Assembly (NCBI GenBank): GCA_030035585.1
Contig: CM057464.1
Coordinates: forward strand, 73,454,919-73,518,918
Reading direction: 5' to 3'
Source of the DNA: Dugong dugon
Taxonomy: Eukaryota > Chordata > Mammalia > Sirenia > Dugongidae
DNA length: 64,000 bases
The notes beneath the pieces are model-generated. The model was not told the origin of the DNA and made no database searches. It worked only from the letters and a program-made list of their open reading frames with translations. Below are positions 50,385 through 62,200 of this stretch, piece after piece; positions within the stretch are counted from its first letter, which is position 1; every line of letters begins with the position of its first letter. The position numbers and the translations under genes are program-made.

Positions 50385-50938
50385 ACAGCATGCCACCCCT
50401 CACCAACATGCCTTCTAAAAGAGATCATAGGAGAAAAATCTTCAATCATGTGAGAAAACGACCCATGAAAAAGAAGCGTTAATCTCAAGGAATAGAAGAA
50501 CTAACACCTAAGAGAACAGTATGAATAGAGCACAGTGAATACAGCTGTGGTGTAGATATTATCATTATCCTCAAAATGATGAAAAGGAAACTTAGTTCAC
50601 AAAAAATAAAAAAGAATCAAGCAGAAACTTTGAAAGAGCAAAATTTGTTAAAAATAAATATAACCGAAGAGACAGACTGAATATCAGAATGGACTCAGAT
50701 GAAGAGTGAATTAATGAAGTGTAAGACCAAATAAGGAATTCTTCTAAACTCAACCAAAAAGCATGGAGAAATGATATTTATGAAAATAGAAGTTAGCAAA
50801 CAAGGAGAGTGGATATAGAAAGTTCAACATCTGTCTAAATACATTTCAGCACAAATAGACTATTTGAAGTAGGGAGGAGAAAAGAAACACCAAAAGAATT
50901 TTAGTAAGACATAAATTAAACTAGTTAAGTGGGTGCTA

Positions 50939-51160
50939 AGGAGTCTTGGTTGTACAATGGTTAGTGCTCGGCTGCTAAAAGTCTGCATGCAGTTCAAACC
51001 CGACCAGCTGCTCCATGGGAGGAAGATGAGGCAGTCTGCCTCTGTAAAGATTTATAGCCTTGGAAACCATATGGAGCAGTTCTACTCTGTCCTATAGGGT
51101 CGCCATGAGTTGGAATCAACTTGACAGCAATAGCTTTATTTTATTTTTTGAATTGGGTGC
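50939..51160 (+). mobile_element. AfroSINE-type SINE
   Basis: Head 'aaggagtcttggttgtacaa', B box 'gcagttcaaacccg', core 'ggagcagttctactctgtcc', tail 'gttggaatcaacttgacagc' with TTTTATTTT. Short duplication 'gggtgct' at 50931 and about 51155. Confidence 0.88.
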
Positions 51161-51505
51161 TGAGCAAGGTTAAAAAAAAAAAAAAAAAAGGGAACCAACA
51201 AACAAAACCTCATTCTTAGACACACTGTTGTAAAATTTCAGAATATCTACGATAAAGTAAAAAGCACTATGAGATTCAAGAGGAAAGAAGTAGATGACAC
51301 TATAAGATTAAGAATCACATTGATAACTGAATTCTCATTGGCAATTGCATGCAGTGGGTCAGCACTCCTATAGTTCTCATCAAAAATGATCTCAAACAGG
51401 ATTTTTCTAGATCCAGCTGAAGTATTATTCAAGTGTGAAGTGTGAGGGCAAAATAAAACATTTTCAATCATGCTAGGACTCAGATGTTTACCCCCCAAAA
51501 ACCCT

Positions 51506-52010
51506 GCTGTTGTTGCTGTTGTTCGGTGCCATGGAATCGGTTCCAACTCATAGCGACCCTATGTACAGTAGAACGAAACACTGCCTGGTCCTGCGCCATT
51601 CTCACAGTCATCGCTATGCTTGAGCCCATTGTTGTAGCCACTGTGTCAATCCATCTCGTTGAGGGTCTTCCTCTTTTTTGCTGACCCTCTGCTTTACCAA
51701 GTATAATGTCCCTCTCCAGGAACTGATCTCTCCTGATAATATGTCCAAACTATGTGAGACATAGTCTCACTGTCCTCGCTTCTAAGGAGCATTCTGGCTG
51801 TACTTCTTCCAAGACAGATTTTTTCCACTCTTTTGGCAGTCCATGATATTTTCGATATTCTTCGTCAACACCGTAATTCAAAGGCACAATTCTTCGGTCT
51901 TCTTTATTCACCGTGCAGCTTTCGCATGCATATGAGAAGATTGAAAACAGCATGGCTTGGCTCAGGCGCACCTGAGTCTTCAAGGTGACATCTTTGCTTT
52001 CTAACACTTT
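51506..52010 (-). pseudogene. RTE LINE 3' fragment with 9-bp target-site duplication
   Basis: Reverse complement of the RTE end: 'gttcggtgccatggaatcgg', 'gaaacactgcctggtcctgc', 'gaagaccaaa'-type protein region at 51750-52007 (SKDVTLKTQVRLSQAMLF, SYACESCTVNKEDRR). Flanks aaaaaccct at 51497-51505 and 52011-52019. 5'-truncated. Confidence 0.9.
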
Positions 52011-52440
52011 AAAAACCCTAGCTAAGGAAATACTCTATACAATATATTTTGTTACCACACAAATGAATCTAAATGGAAGATACGGTAAACAAGAAATATA
52101 CGTGAGAGAAGAAACTATTAAAAATATTGAGTAAGACCAGACCACAAAAGTTAGTTCAAATATTGGCAAAAATTATTATGTGATAAAAACACAGAGAGTA
52201 TTCAGAAACATTGATAGGGCCTCAATATATTCCAACAAAGAAGGAGAATTGTACATAAAAGAAATGAAAGAAGGCACATTTTACTTGATGAGAAATGTAA
52301 ATCAAAATAAAAAGAGGTTTGCTAGGTTTTTTTTGGAAAGACTTAGATAGTTTTAGGATGTAGGAAAATGAGAAGTCTCATACATTTACATTTAAAAACT
52401 GCATTTTTTTAAAAAAGGTCTATTAGGAGAATATGTGTTA

Positions 52441-52908
52441 GTTTACCAAATCAAAGAAAAGACAGAAGGAGGCTTAAGAAACATATGAATGAGAGCACCT
52501 GGAGATCTAGGTAGGAGGGAACACAGAGGGTCTCATGAGGATGCCACCATGCGCCCCTCAGATCCACTTGTTTTCAGTGCTTGTGTCAGTCTTCTTGAAA
52601 TTCAAATTCTACAGAATCTGATTGATTTTGCCAGTTCATGTGACTCTCCTCTGGTCAGGCTAGGGACAGGTACCCAGGATGGTAGTTCCACCAAGACGGC
52701 AAGCAATGGAAAACTGAGCTATTACTAAAATAAGCTGCCAGGGATTTAAGAAAGCAAAAAATAACATATGCACATTGCACTCTCTAGACTGACTTCTTTA
52801 AATTTATACCAAGAAAAGAATCATAAGTTTAGACCGAAGTTCATGTAGAAAATGTTTCAATAGCTTAAGGCACATCCATCTGATATTTATATCATGAACT
52901 TAATTTGA
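52441..52908. other. Intergenic, nothing recognised
   Basis: No gene or named repeat recognised. Confidence 0.4.
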
Positions 52909-53065
52909 GTGCATTAATTTTCTATTGCTGTGTAACAAATTATCTCAGATTTAGCAGCTTACTACAGCATGTATTTACTATCACACAGTTTCTGTGGGTC
53001 AGGAATCCACGCATGGCTTAGTTGGATCCTTTACTTAGGGTATCACAAGGCTGCAATGAAGGTAT
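52909..53065. mobile_element. Ancient interspersed repeat fragment (MaLR/MER-type)
   Basis: 'attaattttctattgctgtg', 'taacaaattatctcagattt', 'cacacagtttctgtgggtca', 'ggaatccacgcatggcttag' follow a well-known old mammalian repeat beginning 'ttctattgctgtgtaacaaat'. The exact family was not settled. Confidence 0.55.
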
Positions 53066-54329
53066 AAGCTTATTTTTATTGTTGGTGATCTGGTGGTTTG
53101 CTTTCTTATGCATATTCTGCAAGCCACGGCTGTTTTACAAAAAGAACATTAACATAAGATGACATACTGTAGCAAAAACTTACAAAGTCCTTTGTGTAAA
53201 ATGTTTTCATACTATAGGCTCTAAATTAATTTTATAGAGTAAATTGTGTTTATAGTGGTTTCATAAATAAAAATAAATGGATTATGTTTATTATGATTTG
53301 AATTGTTATAATTATTTTTAGACTTTAAATAACATTCTATAATTACATATTAAACACTCATTTGCCTGGAACTAAAGTTACAAAATGCTTTTACAACTAC
53401 TTTTCTTCATTCTAATGAAAAACAAATAAAATAGTTTAAGATGGGTTAGTATTAAGAATCTGTTCTTTTTAATAAGCTTCTAGGGTTTATTTATTCATGG
53501 AGATCTGTTAGATTTCATATACCTATGACTACAATGAAAAAAGATATAATAATGATGATTTATAGCATTACTAAACAATTCTGAATTTCCTTTTAAATTA
53601 TCAAAGAAAGATTTAGTTGTTTTCATCATTGTATAAGTATTGAATATATTTTTATTATACTTATCTTTTTTCAAATCGTTCTATGCATGGTATTTATGAA
53701 TTCTGTCAATATTTCAGAACATTCTATTAAATAGGTCATCTTCTCCCTAAATAATCTGGACTTATGACTCACATTTAATACCTTTTTTCATTAAAATCAA
53801 AAATTCTCACAGAAATTCTTTTCATAAACTACATAGGTTCTAAAATCATTATACAACTGAGGAAAATAACGTAAAAACAGAAGTATTTAAGTTGTAGTAA
53901 AATAGTAAAGCTACAAAATAATCCATTCTCCCATTTAATCACTGGCTTGTGCTGTTGAAACCATTAAAACAAGAGAGTTATATTTAGACACAATACCACA
54001 GTCAAAGAAATAATCTATTCCACCAAGAATATTGATTCCGCCCTTGAATTTCAATGAATGAGGAAAGCTTTCTCTTTTCACAATTTACGATGCAAATTAT
54101 TTCTTCTTCATTCAAATAATTTCAGATAGAGGTGATTTACCTCTCAATTAATTTCTTCCCTGCCACAAATATGTTCATCATAATGGGAAGCACATTCAGG
54201 GGCAGGGAGGTGTGGAGATCCAAGGTTATGTTTATATGGCAACAGGGTATGTCAGAGAATGGTTACAGTCAAGGTCTCTGGAATTATCACATCAAAGCCT
54301 GAAAATTCCTTGTCTTTCTCTGTCTGTGT
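53066..54329. other. Intergenic AT-rich, nothing recognised
   Basis: About 1.25 kb, strongly AT-rich, no gene or named repeat. Confidence 0.5.
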
Positions 54330-54400
54330 GTGCAGTGCATGTGGCCTATCTTATGCCTGGTGCATAGTAGAAGCTCAAGAAATGTTTGCTGTATACATAG
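54330..54400 (+). mobile_element. L2/MIR-like 3' end relic
   Basis: 'cctggtgcatagtagaagct' followed by 'caagaaatgtttgctg' is the typical L2/MIR terminal pattern. Confidence 0.5.
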
Positions 54401-54473
54401 GGTGATAGTCAGTAGAAAGTGTTCTTAGAGATAGATTGTGTGTAAATTTTGATCTGTAAATTTTGATTGGCTA

Positions 54474-54697
54474 AGGAGCCCTGGTGACATGGTTGTTAAA
54501 GTGTTCGGTCGCTAAACGAAAAGATTAGCTGTTCAAACCCACCAGCCTCTTCGTGGGAGAAAGATGAAGACAGATGTGACGGTCGACTTCAGTAAAGATT
54601 ATAGCCTTGGAAATCCTATGAGGCAGTTCTACCCTGTCTTTATAGGGTCACTATGAGTCAGAATCAACTCAATGGAAATGGGAAAAATCACTGGTTA
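54474..54697 (+). mobile_element. AfroSINE-type SINE with 12-bp target-site duplication
   Basis: Head 'aggagccctggtgacatggt', B box 'gctgttcaaaccca', core 'gaggcagttctaccctgtct', tail 'gagtcagaatcaactcaatg'. Flanks tttgattggcta (54462-54473) and tttgattagcta (54698-54709) differ at one base. Confidence 0.9.
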
Positions 54698-54724
54698 TTT
54701 GATTAGCTACTCGAATGCATCACA

Positions 54725-54900
54725 TCTGAGCTCTGAACTCAATTTCCTCATCTCTAAAAGGAGGACAACGAAATCTGTCTCTTAGAGTTGAAAAGAGATG
54801 GCATTAAAATGTAAGTTCTACAAAGGTTGTTTCTTGTATTTGTTTTTCTGTTTGTTTAACTACTGTATTCCTAGTGCCTAAAATGTGATTGCTAAATGTG
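54725..54900 (+). mobile_element. MIR/L2 relic
   Basis: 'ctctgaactcaatttcctca', 'tctctaaaaggaggacaacg' is MIR-like. The following 'gtaagttctacaaaggttgt' and 'attcctagtgcctaaaatg' are L2-like. Confidence 0.5.
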
Positions 54901-54929
54901 ACATTTAATATATGATAGTTGAAAGGGTT

Positions 54930-55132
54930 AAATTTGCTAATACTTGCTGGGTCAGTGTAAGGCCTTTCAAGTAGTTTAATTTTTAGAAAAATCTCAGAAA
55001 GCAGGTATTATTATCATTTTGTGATGAGGAAGTAAGGCAAAGATAACTTAAATAATTTGCTAGAAATTGGAAGAAAGAGAATTCAAACCCAAGTTTAGTG
55101 GTCCATGTTCTGAATCTCTCTACCATACTACA
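54930..55132 (-). mobile_element. MIR SINE
   Basis: Reversed MIR: 'aatacttgctgggtcagtgt', 'aagcaggtattattatcatt', 'gatgaggaagtaaggcaaag', 'aattcaaacccaagtttagt'. Confidence 0.75.
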
Positions 55133-55179
55133 TCAGTAAAGTACAGAAAGCCCTGAAACATGCCCTACCTTACCTTATC

Positions 55180-55364
55180 CACTGCTGTCTAATTGATTCT
55201 GACTCACAGTGACCCCATGTGTTACAGAGCAGAACTGCTCCATAGGGTTTCCTTGGCTGTAATGTTTATGGAAAGGCTTTAGCCAAGCCTTTCTTCCCTG
55301 GCACCACTGAATGGGTTTGAACCTTTAGGTTAGTAATCAAGCACAAACTGTCACCCAGGAACCT
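55180..55364 (-). mobile_element. AfroSINE-type SINE
   Basis: Reversed: 'cactgctgtctaattgattc', 'cagagcagaactgctccata', 'ccaagcctttcttccctggc', 'gaatgggtttgaacc' (B box), 'caagcacaaactgtcaccca'. Confidence 0.88.
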
Positions 55365-55391
55365 GCCCTGAAACATAGTAAGTGCTTAATA

Positions 55392-55578
55392 CCAAAAAAA
55401 AAAAAAAAAAAAAACCTTTTGCCATTGAGTAGATCCCGACTCATAGCAACCCTATAGGACAGAGTAGAACTGCCCCATAGGGTTTCCAAGGAGCGGCTGG
55501 TGGATTCGAACAGCCAACCTTTTGGTTAACAGGCCTAGTTCACCATAGATCTTAACTACTGTACCACCAGGGCTCCAC
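55392..55578 (-). mobile_element. AfroSINE-type SINE with 10-bp target-site duplication
   Basis: A20-class tail, then 'ttgccattgagtagatcccg', 'gacagagtagaactgcccca', 'ggattcgaacagcc', head 'ccaccagggctcc'. Flanks gtgcttaata at 55382-55391 and 55579-55588. One of the best-preserved SINEs here. Confidence 0.95.
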
Positions 55579-55588
55579 GTGCTTAATA

Positions 55589-56429
55589 AGTAATCATAAT
55601 TATTATTATATAAAGTATTAAATAAAATTAAAAGTGGAAATTCTGATTCAGTTAGGTTATTATGCCCATTTAATAAAGAACCAGTAAAACAAAACTTGAA
55701 ATTTCCCAGATATTCAATGTTCAATTCTATTTTAAACTAGGTGGTTTTTCTGCTTTGTGTGTGTATGTGTGTACTTATTTACTTTTTTCTATTCATGAAT
55801 AGTTAAAGTTCTGATTCATATAAACAAATTTTAAACCTCAGGAAAGATGATCAATTCCAAAACATTTAATAGGACTGTATAGATTAAGTTGATACTTTTT
55901 AAACTATGGATCATGAAGTTAAAAGCTGTGACCATTATTTTTTAAGAAGGAAAACTAATTCTACTTCATATATAATATCAATGTAAGTATACATTGGGTC
56001 ACAATGTAAGTATTTTCCTTACTGTGGCCATGGTCAACTCAGGCTTTGGTGCCACTAAGACTATTTCATGTTTTATTGTTGAATTTACAACCATCCTCAT
56101 TCCCATCTACCATCATTGCTCATGAGGATTCATAAACTGAAATTTACAAGTTGTCCTTGGAGAGTAAAGTGAAAAAATAATGAATATGTAAAGATATATC
56201 AATGTAAATAAATTTCAAAACCAAGAGCAACTTAACAGTTGCATCCAGAAAAAGAAGCACCCTCATAAAATGCAGCCTCATTTTATAGGAGTTGACTGAG
56301 AGCCCTAATCTGTGAGAAGAACCAAACAACCAAGAGGATTGTTTGGAGCTTTTACCTACAGTCTACTGCTGTGATCTCCCCGATTCCTTTCTCTCCTGCA
56401 GAAATGAAATAGAACTCATCTTACTCCAA
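55589..56429. other. Intergenic, nothing recognised
   Basis: Includes a short GT-rich run near 55757-55772. No gene seen. Confidence 0.45.
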
Positions 56430-57346
56430 CCCATGGGCTGGGCATATTGTAGCTCAACTATACATTACAATTCCCAGCTTCCCTTGCAGCTAAAAGTAGC
56501 CATGTGACTAAAGGATTAGGCAATGGGGTATAAATAGATGTAATGTGTGCAACTTCTGCTTTAAACGCTTAAAAAATATAAGTGTCGGCCCTTCACCCTT
56601 ATTTCTTTCTCTCAAACTGGGATGTAGATGTGAAACTGAGACAGATTTGAGTACACAGTTCATCAGCCTTGAAGACGATGGAGTGACATGTTAGAGGGCA
56701 CCTGAGTCCCTGAATGGCCTCATGGAGCAGAACTGTTTACCCCTCTGTCTTAGGCATCTAGTGCTGCTACAACAGGAATACCACAAGTGGATGGATTTAA
56801 CAAAGATAAATTTATTTCTTCACGGTAAGGTAGGATAAAAGTCCAAATTCAGGGTGTCAGCACCAGGGAAAGACTTTCTCTGTCGGCCTTCTTCTCATCA
56901 GTGTTCCCCTGGACTAGGAGCTTCTCTGTCCACGGACCCCAGGTCCAAAGGACGTGCTCTGCTCCTGGCACTGCTTTCTTGATGGTATGAGTTCTCCCTG
57001 TCTCTCCGCTCACTTCTCTCTTTTATATCTCAAGAGATTGCCTCAGGACACAATCCAATCTTGCAGATTGAGTCCTGCCTTAGTAATATATATATAACTG
57101 CCACCCATCCTCCCTCATTAACATCATAGAGGCAGGATTTACAACATATAGGAAAATCACACAATACCAAGAATTGTGACCCAGCCAAATTGATACACAC
57201 ATTTTTGGGGGGACATAATTCAATCCATGACACCTTCTTTGACTACTTTTGGACTTGCACACTTGAGAGCCTATGTTGTTTGAATCATGGACTTCAGGGG
57301 TCTGTTTGTCACAGTTTGTTTGCCATGCCCTAGATAATATAATCTT
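56430..57346 (+). mobile_element. Ancient LTR-type repeat, interrupted by a younger LTR
   Basis: Left part: 'acattacaattcccagcttc', 'agtagccatgtgactaaagg', 'tctcaaactgggatgtagat', 'gcctcatggagcagaactgt'. Right part after 57232: 'gactacttttggacttgcac', 'gggtctgtttgtcacagttt', 'gccatgccctagataat'. Together these follow one old LTR-like consensus, with the element 56746-57232 inserted in the middle. Confidence 0.55.
56746..57232 (-). mobile_element. MaLR-like solo LTR inserted inside an older LTR
   Basis: On the + strand it starts TGTCTT and ends ATGACA, so on the minus strand it reads 'tgtcatggattgaattatgt', 'ccccccaaaa', then 'aaatttatctttgttaaatc' near the end. 487 bp. Flanks are ccctc (56741-56745) and ccttc (57233-57237), a 4-of-5 target-site duplication. 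Related in layout to THE1/MST LTRs but probably lineage-specific. Confidence 0.75.
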
Positions 57347-57377
57347 TGAGCTAAAGTGGAGGTAACATCACAACAAC

Positions 57378-57590
57378 TACTTATTGGACATATCCTCTGT
57401 GTTTGGCCTTGTGCTGTATGTTTTGAATGCATGATTTTATTCACACCTCAAAACAACTCCATGACATGTGTGTTATTCTGTGTCTTAGATAAAAATATTT
57501 TTAAGCTATTTGCTCTCAGTCGTAAGTCAGGAAGTCAGGAAGCTAAAACTGAAACTCAAATCAGTATGGCTCCAGACTTTGTGGATTTTA
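57378..57590 (-). mobile_element. MIR SINE (decayed)
   Basis: Reversed MIR order: 'gttttgaatgcatgatttta', 'cacctcaaaacaactccatg', 'gtgtcttagataaaaatatt', 'aactgaaactcaaatcagta', 'ggctccaga'. Confidence 0.6.
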
Positions 57591-57708
57591 ACTCTGATTA
57601 ATTCCACTTTTAGCATTTCTAACCTTTGTATTAGTGTCTCATAAAATTAGTTCTTGCTAACCCTAGCTGGTACATAATTTCATTAATTAATGAATTAAGT
57701 TAATAATG

Positions 57709-57759
57709 TAATTTTATACATTCATATATTTATAACTTATTAATGAATGTATAAAATTA
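57709..57759. repeat. Perfect 17-bp AT-rich inverted repeat
   Basis: 57709-57725 is the exact reverse complement of 57743-57759, with a 17-nt spacer. It lies in a very AT-rich 57660-57830 segment. Confidence 0.9.
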
Positions 57760-57830
57760 ATATCATGAAAGTACAAAATGTAGAGTTGTGCTTTCATATT
57801 AGATTAATTTGTATTAATTTTATCATTTTT

Positions 57831-58440
57831 CATTTGATTTTATTTATTCATCCTATTTTTTAGTGAATATTTACTTTGTGAAGGATGTTGCTAGAGGTAT
57901 AAAGACAAACCCTAGAACACCGATTAGGTAGACGGGGAAAATATACAAGTGAATCATTGAATAACACTACTTAACAGTATACAATTAAACCGTTACAGGG
58001 TGGGGAAAATACAGATGGTCTAGAGTGACCGGACAAAACCTGTGGCATAAAGGCATTTTAACTGACCTTGAAGAATGGTAAAGTTTGACAAGATGGGAGA
58101 GAGAGAATTTTGAGTTGGAAGAAAACAGCATAAGCAAAAATTTGGAATCAAATAAATCTGGTATATTACAAAAATTCTGAGAAATTGATCCAGTGGAATT
58201 TAAGATTACCACCGAGAAGAGCAGGCTAAAGGGATAGTGGACACATGCATATATCCATTTAGAGCACTTGATTGTGTTTTAATCTCAAATAAGGATGTCA
58301 CTGGATCACAAGATTGAATTGGTCTTTTAGAAGGATTTATTGATCTGATTTATGGCCTATATTGGAAGGGGGAATAACTGAACCAGGCAAATCAATTAGG
58401 TTGCTTTTGAAGCAATCCAAGAGAGAGACACACAAGCACT
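57831..58440. mobile_element. L2-like relic (tentative)
   Basis: 'agtgaatatttactttgtga', 'accttgaagaatggtaaagt', 'gaaaacagcataagcaaaaa', and 'ggatcacaagattgaattgg' follow the order of an old LINE internal consensus. Strongly diverged, so tentative. Confidence 0.35.
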
Positions 58441-58490
58441 GATTTAAGGTGGGGTAAAAAAAATGGAAATTAAAAAAAAAAAATGTTACT

Positions 58491-58650
58491 GAAGTCCCTG
58501 GGTGGAGCAAACGGTTTGCACTCAGCTGATAACCTTAAGGTTGGTGGCTTGAACCCACCCAGCAGCACCGCAGAAGAAACAGCCCTGACAATCTGCTTCC
58601 TTAAAGCCTGCATCCAATTCGACTCTGTAATAAATGGGATCTCTCCGAAG
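58491..58650 (+). mobile_element. AfroSINE-type SINE, 3' end degraded
   Basis: Head 'agtccctgggtggagcaaac', B box 'ggtggcttgaaccc', 'cagccctgacaatctgcttc'. The tail is replaced or decayed after about 58600. Confidence 0.75.
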
Positions 58651-59284
58651 GAACCCCTCAACAGCATGACAAAAACAAAAGAACAACAGAACTGGCAGAA
58701 ATAAAAAACTGTTATCAATACTATTAAAGAATAGTATGCAAGATTTGGAGAGTAGTTAATATATAGGATATTACAAACATTAGCTTTCAATCACTATTTA
58801 TTTACTAATTTTTGTTTCCAAAATCACAGAGCTATGGATAGCCATTATTGGGTATCATTAATTGCTAGATGTTCTGATCTTTTTAACCAGTTGTTGAGAG
58901 GTCATGAAGGTAGAAATAAGTATCATCATGGTGGAGAGTGTTGAAGGATAGTGCGTAATGGCATTGAAAGTTGGGAGATGTGGGGGAAATGGCTAGGTAG
59001 ATTTAACATTTCTTTTTTCTTTAATTTTTGTTTGTTTTAATAACTTCAAAAGCAAATGCTAAGTTAAAAACAACAACGAAAAAAGATTAAGAAATGGTCT
59101 TCACTAGATATCTAAGTTGTCTCAAAATACTTAGTAACTGAGTCCTCTTAGTAACTGAGTAACTGGCTAGCATTTGTCATGCGTATATGTGAATTATTAA
59201 CCTTATTGCTTAAATGTCACTTTAAAAATTAGAATCCTAGATGATTCTTGCTCTGCCATATAGTCTTCTTTCCCTAATTTTCAA
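58651..59284. other. Intergenic, nothing recognised
   Basis: Includes a 13-bp direct repeat ttagtaactgagt at 59131-59143 and 59149-59161. No gene seen. Confidence 0.45.
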
Positions 59285-62200
59285 TTTTTTTTATTATTTA
59301 CTTATTTATTTATTTATTTTTGTTTTTTATTGTTCTTCAGGTGAAGGCTTATAGAACAAATAGTTTCTCATGAAACAGTAGTACACATATTGTTTTATGA
59401 CATTGGTTAACAACCCCACAACATGTCAACCCTCTAACTTCTCAACCTTTTTATTTGGTGAAAATACACATAGCCAAAGATACACCATTTCAAAAATTTC
59501 TACATGCACAGTTCAGTGACATTGACTATGCTCTTCCAGTTGTGCTGTTATTCTCACTTAAGATGAAGGCTTACAGAACAAAATAGTTTCTCATTTACCA
59601 GTTACTACAAATGTTGCCCTATGACAATGGTTAACAATCTCACAACACATCAACAATATCCTTACTCAACTTTGGATTCCCTATCACCAGCTTCTTTGTC
59701 TCCTTCTGCCTTCTGGCCCTTGTCACTGGACTCCTGTAACTCGTTAGTCTCATTTGGTTTTACATGGCTGTCCACTCACAGACTGAACGGTGAACCTCGG
59801 AGATAACTTCACCAATGAGCTAAAAGGGTGTCTGGGGGCCATACTCTCGGGGTTTCTCCAGTCTCCTTTAGGCCAGTAAATCTGGTCTTTTTTTGTGAGT
59901 TAGAATTATGTTCTACATCCTTCTCCAGCTCTGTCCAGAACCCTCTGTTGTGATCCCCGTCAGAGCAGTCAGTGGTGATAGCCGGGCACCATCTAGCTGT
60001 ACTGGACTCAATCCGGTGGAGGCCTTGGTAGCTGTGGACCATTAGTCCTTTGGACTAATCTTTTCCTTGTATCCTGTTCTCTTCATTCTCCCTTGCTCCC
60101 GAAGGGATGAGACCAGTGGAGTATCTTAGATGGCCATTCACAGGCTTTTAAGACCGCAGACACTACTCACCAAGGTAGAATGTACAGGATTATCTTCATA
60201 AGCTGTGTCATGCAAATTGAGCTAGATGTTCCCCAAGACCATGGTCCCCAGAGCCCTCCGCCCAGCAATTCAGTCCCTCAGGGAGTTTGGATGTCTCTAT
60301 GGGGTTTCCATGACTTTTCTTGCACAAGTTTTGCTACTTTCCCCTGTATTGTGTACTGTCTCACCCTTCACCCAAGATACCACTTATCTATTGCCTATTT
60401 AGTATTTCCCCCCCACCCCTCCCATCCCTGGTAACCAAAAAGATTGTTACATTTTGTGTGTGAACTTTTTCATCGGTTTTTACAACAGAGGTCTCATACA
60501 ATATTTGTCAGTTTGTGACTGACTTATTTCACTCAGCATAATGTCCTCCAGTTTCATCCATGTTACGAGATGGTTCACAGATTCATTGTTGTTCTTTCTC
60601 GTTGCATAGTACTCCATTGTGTGTATGTACCATAGTTTGTTTATCCATTCATCTGTTGCTGGGCATCTAGGTTGTTTCCATTATTTTGCTATTGTGAACA
60701 ATGCTGTCATGAACATAGGTGTGCATATGTCTATTTGAGTGACGACTCTTATTTCTCTAGGATATATTCCTAGGAGTGGGATTGTTGGATCGAATGGTAT
60801 GTCTATTTCTAGCTTTCTGAGGAAGCGCCATATCATTTACCAAAATGGTTGTATCATTTTCCATTCCCACTAGCAGTGCATAAGAGTTCCCATCTCCCCG
60901 CAGCCCCTCCAACATTTGTTATTTCCAGTGTTTTTGATTTGTGCCAGTAATGCTGGGGTGTGATGGTATCTCATTGTGTTTTTAATATGCATTTCTCTAA
61001 TGGTTAGTGATTGCGAGCACTTCCTCCTGTATCTATTGGCCATTTGGATGTCTTCTTTGGTGAAGTGTCTGTTCATTTCCTTTGCCCATTTTTTAATAGG
61101 ATTATTTGTCTTTTTGTTGTAGAGGTGTTGGATTTTCTTGTAGATTATGGTGATTAGACCTTTGTCTCACTTGTACTGTCCAAAAATTTTTCCCCAGTCT
61201 GTAGGTTCTCTTTTGACTCTTTTGGTGAAGTCTTTCGAAGAACATAGGAGTTTGATTTTTAGAAGATCCCAGTTATCTAGCTTATCTATTGGGGTTTGTG
61301 TGTTGATGGTTATGGTTTGCATCCTGTTAGTGCCATGTATTAAGGCCTGAAGTGTTGGTCCTATTTTTTCTTCTGTGAACTTTATAGTTTTAGGAATTAT
61401 ATTCAGGTCTTTGATCCATTTTGAAGTAGTTTTTGTATACGGCGTGAGGTATGGGTCCTGTTTCATTTTCTTGCAGATGGATATCCAGTTTTGCCAGCAC
61501 CATCTGTTAAAAAGACTGTCTTTTCCCCATTTGATGGACTTTGAGCACTTGTCGAAGATCAGGTGACCATAGGCGGATGGATTTACATCTGGGTTCTCAA
61601 TTCTGTTCCATTGGTCAATGTATCTGTCTTTGTACCAGTACCAGGCTGTTCTGAATACTGTAGCTGTATAGCAGGTTCTGAAGTCAGGTAGTGTGAGTCC
61701 TCCAACTTTCTTCTTCTTCTTCAGTAGTGCTTTACTTATTCGGGGCTTCTTCCCTTTCCATGTAAAGTTAATGATTAGTTTTTCCATCTCTTTGAAGAAT
61801 GTTTTTGGTATTTGGATCGGGATTGCGTTGTATTTGTAAATTGCTTTAGGTAGAATTGTCATTTTCACAATGTTGAGTCTGCCTATCCATGAGCATGGTA
61901 TGTTTTTCCATTTATGTAGATCCCTTTGGGTTTCATGCAGTAGTGTTTTGTAGTTTTCTTTGTATAGGTCTTTTACACCCCTGGTCAGATTTATTCCTAA
62001 GTATTTTGTCTTTCTCGGGGCTATTGAAAATGGTATTATTTTCCTGATTTTCTTTTCATCATTCTCCTTATTGGTGTATAGGAATCTAACTGATTTTTGA
62101 ATGTTTGTCTTGTATCCTGCTACTCTGCTGAATCTTTCTGTTAGTTCCAGTAGATTTCTCATGGAGTCTTTAGGGTTTTCTATGTATAGTATCATAACAT

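Larger units (their letters stand above)
50385..52440 (+). mobile_element. Ancient L1 (L1M/HAL1-like) relic interrupted by a SINE and an RTE
   Basis: Parts of an old ORF1 are recognisable by order: 'gggaggatggat'-type sequence is lost, but 'ggtctaacat'-like 'aaagttcaacatctgtctaa' (50820), 'aattctcattggcaattgca' (51330), 'tattattcaagtgtgaagtg' (51423), and 'aaaacattttcaatcatgct' (51455) match the end of old L1 ORF1. A SINE (50939-51160) and an RTE (51506-52010) are inserted. The later part at 52280-52390 may be the ORF2 end. Confidence 0.5.

Noticed and set aside
58483-58704. 73-codon ORF
   Set aside because: It overlaps a SINE and its flank; no coding evidence.
37461-59284. Exons of HCRTR2 or another 6p12-type neighbour of FAM83B
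   Set aside because: No segment with recognisable receptor or enzyme coding sequence and splice sites was found; the gene order is only remembered from human.
61167-62195. 342-codon minus-strand ORF as a possible host gene
   Set aside because: It is the RT C-terminal part of L1 ORF2, continuous with L1 sequence on both sides.
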